A stretch of DNA of 7,657 bases from CAZJRB01 sp964547995. Its GTDB lineage: Bacteria; Planctomycetota; Planctomycetia; Pirellulales; Thermoguttaceae. The first letter of the stretch is position 1, and every line of letters starts with the position of its first letter. The notes under the pieces are model-generated. The model did not search any database and was not told the origin of the DNA. It saw nothing but the letters and a program-made list of their open reading frames with translations. The translations under genes were made by a program, and so were the position numbers. This document shows, one piece after another, positions 5,159-7,657 of the stretch. Where the stretch lies: NCBI GenBank assembly GCA_964547995.1, contig CAZJRB010000189.1, positions 1 through 7,657 on the forward strand. The letters are read 5' to 3'.

Positions 5159-5848
5159 TTACAACTCAAATAAGAACCCCTTCGCGGTCAGCCGTCGATA
5201 TTCCTCCTCGTCGAACCGGTACAGGCGCGCCGCGCGATGGGCAACGTCCTGCTCGATCTCGTCGGTCTCCTTGACAAAACCCATCGCAAGGACCCTGCGG
5301 CGGAAGTTCCGCTTGTCGAGCGGCCTCTCGAGGATCGTCTCGTAGAGGTGCTGCAACTGCGAGAGCGTGAACCTCTTCGGCAGAAGCTCGAAGCCAATCG
5401 GCCGGTAGCGGACCTTCCCCTTGAGACGTTCCAGGGCCACCTGGATGATCTTGTCGTGGTCGAACGCCAGCGACGGGGTGTCGAGCACAGGGAACCAGGC
5501 CGCGTTTCGGGCGTCGGTCGCCGCCTGCACCCGGTGGTCGCGGATGTTGACCAGGGCGTAGTAGGCCACCGTTACCACCCGTTCGCGAGGATCGCGATCC
5601 ACAGTGCCGAACGTGAAAAGCTGCTCGAAAAAGACCTTCGATAGCCCCGTCTCTTCCACCAACTCACGCTCCGCCGCGTCTTCCAGGGTCTCGTCCACGT
5701 GGACGAACCCACCCGGCAGGGCCCACTGCCCGGCAAACGGCTCCAGGTCCCGCTGGATCAGAAGCAGCTTCAAATCCTCGTCATCCAGCCCGAAAACCAC
5801 ACAATCGACGGTCAGGGCGGGCCGCGGATATTCGTAGGAATACGCCAT
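5159..5848 (-). CDS. nrtR: NrtR-type Nudix/winged-helix regulator of NAD metabolism
   Basis: This 229-aa protein joins an N-terminal Nudix domain (about 10-140) to a C-terminal winged-helix domain (about 150-229, including FTLSQLQHLYETIL and NFRRRVLAMGFV). That is the NrtR architecture: repressors of NAD synthesis and salvage genes that bind ADP-ribose in the Nudix domain and then leave DNA. The Nudix box is complete (Gly47, Glu53, Arg61-Glu62, Glu65, Glu66, Gly68), so residual hydrolase activity is possible. The ATG at 5848 has AAAGGAGG 4 bases upstream. Two GTGT-N7-ACAC palindromes in its promoter suggest autoregulation. It heads a run of NAD/ADP-ribose genes on the same strand. A simple Nudix enzyme is less likely because of the C-terminal extension. 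Confidence 0.9.
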   Translation of the reverse strand: MAYSYEYPRPALTVDCVVFGLDDEDLKLLLIQRDLEPFAGQWALPGGFVHVDETLEDAAERELVEETGLSKVFFEQLFTFGTVDRDPRERVVTVAYYALVNIRDHRVQAATDARNAAWFPVLDTPSLAFDHDKIIQVALERLKGKVRYRPIGFELLPKRFTLSQLQHLYETILERPLDKRNFRRRVLAMGFVKETDEIEQDVAHRAARLYRFDEEEYRRLTAKGFLFEL

Positions 5849-5860
5849 ATCGCCTCCTTT

Positions 5861-5875
5861 GTGTCTCTCCTACAC
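5861..5875. promoter_or_regulatory. Candidate NrtR operator 2 (GTGT-N7-ACAC)
   Basis: GTGT (5861-5864), seven bases, then ACAC (5872-5875) form a palindrome of the same architecture as operator 1. Its centre is 23 bp away, about two helical turns. It covers the predicted transcription start (about 5871) and directly abuts the AAAGGAGG ribosome-binding site. The GT-N7-AC core is what I recall as the NrtR consensus core. Confidence 0.6.
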
Positions 5876-5877
5876 GA

Positions 5878-5906
5878 AGCTTAGTGTATTTATGACACTT
5901 TGTCAA
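5878..5906 (-). promoter_or_regulatory. Sigma-70 promoter of the nrtR-pncA cluster
   Basis: On the minus strand a perfect TTGACA (5906-5901) is followed after exactly 17 bases by TAAGCT (5883-5878), which keeps the key T-A...T of a -10 box. The predicted start is near 5871. The spacer is almost completely filled by operator 1, so a bound repressor would exclude RNA polymerase. Confidence 0.7.
5883..5899. promoter_or_regulatory. Candidate NrtR operator 1 (AGTGT-N7-ACACT)
   Basis: AGTGT (5883-5887) and ACACT (5895-5899) are perfect 5-bp arms around seven bases, matching the GT-N7-AC core I recall for NrtR boxes. It lies between the -35 and -10 boxes of the promoter serving the NrtR-type gene itself, the expected place for an autorepressor site. 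Confidence 0.7.
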
Positions 5907-5955
5907 GAGATTTGTTCACGCAGACGGGGATTTTTCGATGCTTTCTTTCAGGAGC

Positions 5956-5969
5956 CCCCCTGACGGGGG
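5956..5969. repeat. GC-only hairpin CCCCC-TGAC-GGGGG
   Basis: A 5-bp G/C stem with a TGAC loop lies in the non-coding stretch between the 56-aa gene and the nrtR promoter. On the minus strand it is followed by GCTCCTGAAAG with no T-run, so it is at best a weak terminator or a stable RNA structure. Confidence 0.4.
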
Positions 5970-6030
5970 AGGCACAGTAGAGAATCGCCGGTGGTGGGCA
6001 GCGGCCGAAGGGCTTGCTGTAGATTTGCCT

Positions 6031-6064
6031 GGTGGGCCGGCGTCGCTTTGCTCCTGGTCCCACC
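6031..6064. repeat. GGTGGG...CCCACC intergenic hairpin element
   Basis: GGTGGG (6031-6036) and CCCACC (6059-6064) bracket 22 GC-rich bases. The sequence resembles a dispersed intergenic repeat I remember from planctomycetes, with GGTGGGCCGGC at one end and GGTCCCACC at the other. This cannot be confirmed from one copy. Apart from this and the hairpin at 5956 I see nothing in 5907-6089. Confidence 0.35.
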
Positions 6065-6089
6065 TTACAAGAAATCTGCGGCGAGAGTT

Positions 6090-6260
6090 TTACTCGCTTT
6101 TCACTTTTGCGAGTTCCGCTTCGGCGGCGGCGAGTTCGGCTTCGAGCGATTTCAGCTCGTCCGGGTCGTCCATTTGTTTCTTGGCCCCGGCCAGTTGGGT
6201 GCGGAGCCTCTGGATCCGCTGGTTGAGCGTCTGGATTCTCTTCTTTTGTTTCTTATCCAT
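6090..6260 (-). CDS. Small charged coiled-coil protein, 56 aa
   Basis: This 56-aa protein starts MDKKQKKRIQTLNQRIQRL. A basic N-terminal third leads into a heptad-like helix rich in Leu, Ala, Glu and Lys, with a DDPDEL kink at about residues 32-37. The whole chain is probably two helices or one long coiled coil. I recall very similar short proteins (MDKKKKKRI, AGAKKQMDDP) annotated as hypothetical in planctomycetes, and no function is known to me. The ATG at 6260 follows the tRNA nucleotidyltransferase stop by 22 bases, implying co-transcription. The longer frame upstream of this ATG is the out-of-frame 3' end of that gene. A small inverted repeat, GCGAG/CTCGC (6081-6085 and 6093-6097), spans the stop codon. 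Cytoplasmic location is inferred from the lack of hydrophobic segments. Confidence 0.8.
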   Translation of the reverse strand: MDKKQKKRIQTLNQRIQRLRTQLAGAKKQMDDPDELKSLEAELAAAEAELAKVKSE

Positions 6261-6282
6261 GGTCGTGGTCTTCCGTCGGTCC

Positions 6283-7533
6283 TTATTTTTCTTCTTTCCA
6301 TAACCCTTCTTTCCATAGCCGGTCAGCCATGGCGAGGGCTTCTTCCCCGGTGTGGATCTGCCGGTCCAACTGGGCGGCGCGGATGCGGTTGAGCAACTCA
6401 CGGAAGTGCGGGCCGGCCGGGATGCCGTGGGCGAGCAGATCGTCGCCGGTCAGAAGCGGCCGAGGGTTGAGCGCCTCGGGGGCTTGCTCCAACAACCGGC
6501 GGCAATGGGCGACCGGACCGCTGCCGGGTGTCATTGCTTCGTTCAGTGCCAGCAAATCGTCGATTCCCTCCGCGATCAGGACCGGCTGCAACGCCGACCA
6601 CCGCATCGACGGCGCGTCGAGAATCGCGGCATGGTTTCCAACCAGCCAGCGCGCCCGATCGATCTCCTTGTTCGACAGTCGCCATCGGCGGCCGATCTCG
6701 TCGATGGCGTCCGGCCCGACGAACTCGATCAACAGCGCGGCCAGCGCGAGCGGAAACCCCGGGACCTCGAGCCGACCGAGCACGGTCAATGTGTGTTCGA
6801 ACCGGCGGCTCTCGTCGCCCGACACAATCTCAGGGAGCAGTACGGCGGCGAGCCCCGTTTCGAGGAACAACCGCACGGCCTGCACCCGCCCCGGCTCGGC
6901 GAGTATCCGCCGCATTTCCGTGGCGATCCGTTCGGGGCTGACGACGGTGATCCGGCCGGCCATTTCGCGGACGGCGGCCAGTGTCTCCGCTTCCAGCTCG
7001 AAATCGAACGCGGCCGAGAACCGCACCGCGCGGAGCATCCGCAGCTTGTCTTCGGCGAACCGCTCATGGGGGTCGCCAATCGCCCGGATCACACCGCGAC
7101 GGAGGTCCTCGCGGCCGCCGACGAAGTCGATCACCCGCTCTTGAATCGGGTCGTAGAAGAGGCCGTTGATGGTGAAATCGCGTCGCGAGGCGTCTTCCTC
7201 GGCGGAGCTGAAGGTAACGCTGTCGGGGTGTCGTCCGTCGGAATAGGCGTCGTCGCGTCGGAAGGTGGCCACTTCGATTTGCCCCGCCGCCTTGCTCCGC
7301 CCGAGCACGGTGATCACGCCGAAGGCCGCCCCGACGGCCAGGGTCCGGCGGTGGCCGAAGAGTTCTTGGATTTCCGGCGGCTTTGCACCGGTGGCCACGT
7401 CGTAATCCTTCGGCGCCCGGCCGAGCAGTTGATCGCGGACACACCCCCCGGCCCAATACGCCTCGAACTCCGCATCGCGGAGCCGGCGCACGACGTCGAC
7501 GGCGAATTCGCGTTGTTTCTCGGGGTCCGGCAT
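6283..7533 (-). CDS. cca: CCA tRNA nucleotidyltransferase / poly(A) polymerase family
   Basis: This 416-aa class II nucleotidyltransferase should add or repair the CCA 3' end of tRNAs. GGCVRD (29-34) and the catalytic pair Asp43-Asp45 in DYDVATG form the metal site. RRDFTINGL (117-125) is the RRD motif, and EDKLRMLRAVRF (161-172) is the neck motif that, with following residues, selects nucleotides. The helical body and tail follow from about 180 onward. There is no HD domain. A separate poly(A)-adding or A-only role cannot be excluded, because the family members look alike. The ATG at 7533 has no Shine-Dalgarno and may be leaderless (promoter at 7540-7568). The last residues contain a small duplication, LWKEGLWKE, caused by a 15-bp tandem repeat. 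It is followed by the 56-aa gene 22 bases downstream. Confidence 0.94.
   Translation of the reverse strand: MPDPEKQREFAVDVVRRLRDAEFEAYWAGGCVRDQLLGRAPKDYDVATGAKPPEIQELFGHRRTLAVGAAFGVITVLGRSKAAGQIEVATFRRDDAYSDGRHPDSVTFSSAEEDASRRDFTINGLFYDPIQERVIDFVGGREDLRRGVIRAIGDPHERFAEDKLRMLRAVRFSAAFDFELEAETLAAVREMAGRITVVSPERIATEMRRILAEPGRVQAVRLFLETGLAAVLLPEIVSGDESRRFEHTLTVLGRLEVPGFPLALAALLIEFVGPDAIDEIGRRWRLSNKEIDRARWLVGNHAAILDAPSMRWSALQPVLIAEGIDDLLALNEAMTPGSGPVAHCRRLLEQAPEALNPRPLLTGDDLLAHGIPAGPHFRELLNRIRAAQLDRQIHTGEEALAMADRLWKEGLWKEEK
6292..6321. repeat. 15-bp tandem duplication at the 3' end of cca
   Basis: TTCTTTCCATAACCC (6292-6306) and TTCTTTCCATAGCCG (6307-6321) match at 13 of 15 positions. Being a multiple of three, the duplication keeps the frame and repeats the residues LWKEG at the extreme C-terminus, where it is likely tolerated. 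Confidence 0.75.
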
Positions 7534-7539
7534 ACCGTA

Positions 7540-7568
7540 AGCGTAACGCAGATCGGGAAACCTGACAA
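7540..7568 (-). promoter_or_regulatory. Candidate promoter for cca giving a leaderless transcript
   Basis: On the minus strand TTGTCA (7568-7563, 5/6 to consensus) and TACGCT (7545-7540, 3/6 with the conserved T-A...T) are 17 bases apart. The -10 box ends 6 bases before the ATG at 7533, so transcription would start at or next to the start codon. This agrees with the absence of a Shine-Dalgarno there. Confidence 0.4.
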
Positions 7569-7580
7569 TCGGGGGAGCCG

Positions 7581-7657
7581 TCAGCCGCTTGCAGCTTCCT
7601 TGGGCGCGACCACCGAGGCTGTGACTTTTTGGCGTTTGACACGTTCAGTCTGTAGGG
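7581..7657 (-). CDS. Possible C-terminal end of an unidentified gene (partial)
   Basis: A minus-strand frame enters from the window edge and reads LQTERVKRQKVTASVVAPKE and four more residues before TGA at 7581-7583. The basic and small-residue mix looks like a genuine protein C-terminus. The other two minus frames here look less protein-like. Only 24 codons are visible, no family can be named, and GC at third positions is not strongly biased. It would end 47 bases before cca, with the candidate cca promoter in the gap. Confidence 0.35.
   Translation of the reverse strand, partial: LQTERVKRQKVTASVVAPKEAASG

Noticed and set aside
5956..5969. GC hairpin as the terminator of the cca transcript
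   Set aside because: There is no T-run after the stem on the minus strand and it is over 100 bases from the stop, so it was kept only as a hairpin.
5938..6303. Plus-strand open frame starting in the nrtR upstream region
   Set aside because: It runs through an intergenic repeat and then antisense to the 56-aa gene, with low-complexity Phe/Ser-rich sequence and no ribosome-binding site.
6329..7144. Plus-strand open frame of 271 codons opposite cca
   Set aside because: It is Ser/Arg/Ala-rich without motifs, while the opposite strand encodes an unmistakable nucleotidyltransferase.

Overview
The window looks like chromosomal DNA of a GC-rich bacterium, most likely a planctomycete. That assignment is inference. 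It rests on the mix of clear Shine-Dalgarno genes with SD-less ones, heptanucleotide tandem repeats at gene ends, long palindromic intergenic repeats of a kind I associate with that phylum, and a 56-aa coiled-coil protein whose relatives I remember from planctomycetes. I see no phage, IS transposase, tRNA, rRNA or CRISPR array.

Layout. Positions 1-284 are AT-richer non-coding DNA with a small inverted repeat and a weak candidate promoter. One gene reads rightward (285-1316), a Gfo/Idh/MocA-family protein that has lost the usual catalytic residues. It converges on a leftward cluster, and a hairpin with T-rich tails on both sides (1360-1388) separates the two. All other genes are on the minus strand. 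In transcription order they are: possible 3' end of an unknown gene (7581-7657), tRNA nucleotidyltransferase (6283-7533), a 56-aa coiled-coil protein (6090-6260), a non-coding stretch, an NrtR-type Nudix/winged-helix regulator (5159-5848), a 25-bp-arm inverted repeat, nicotinamidase PncA (4383-5006), a vault/SPFH-like protein (3109-4314), a Nudix ADP-sugar hydrolase (2493-3020) and an ADP-ribosylglycohydrolase (1407-2465).

The last five genes read as one NAD/ADP-ribose module. NrtR-family proteins are known repressors of NAD genes that release DNA when ADP-ribose binds. Two GTGT-N7-ACAC palindromes lie 23 bp apart in front of nrtR. One sits inside the -35/-10 spacer of a promoter with a perfect TTGACA, and the other covers the expected start site. 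The downstream enzymes would release ADP-ribose (glycohydrolase), destroy it (Nudix) and recycle nicotinamide (PncA), so the operon could produce and remove its own inducer.

The most unusual member is the 401-aa protein in the middle. It has three tandem repeats centred on Gly-Pro, then an SPFH/shoulder-like domain, then a long charged coiled coil, with no membrane segment. This is the architecture of eukaryotic major vault protein in miniature. Eukaryotic vaults carry a poly(ADP-ribose) polymerase, so a vault-like protein inside an ADP-ribose operon is the most promising lead for an undescribed system here.
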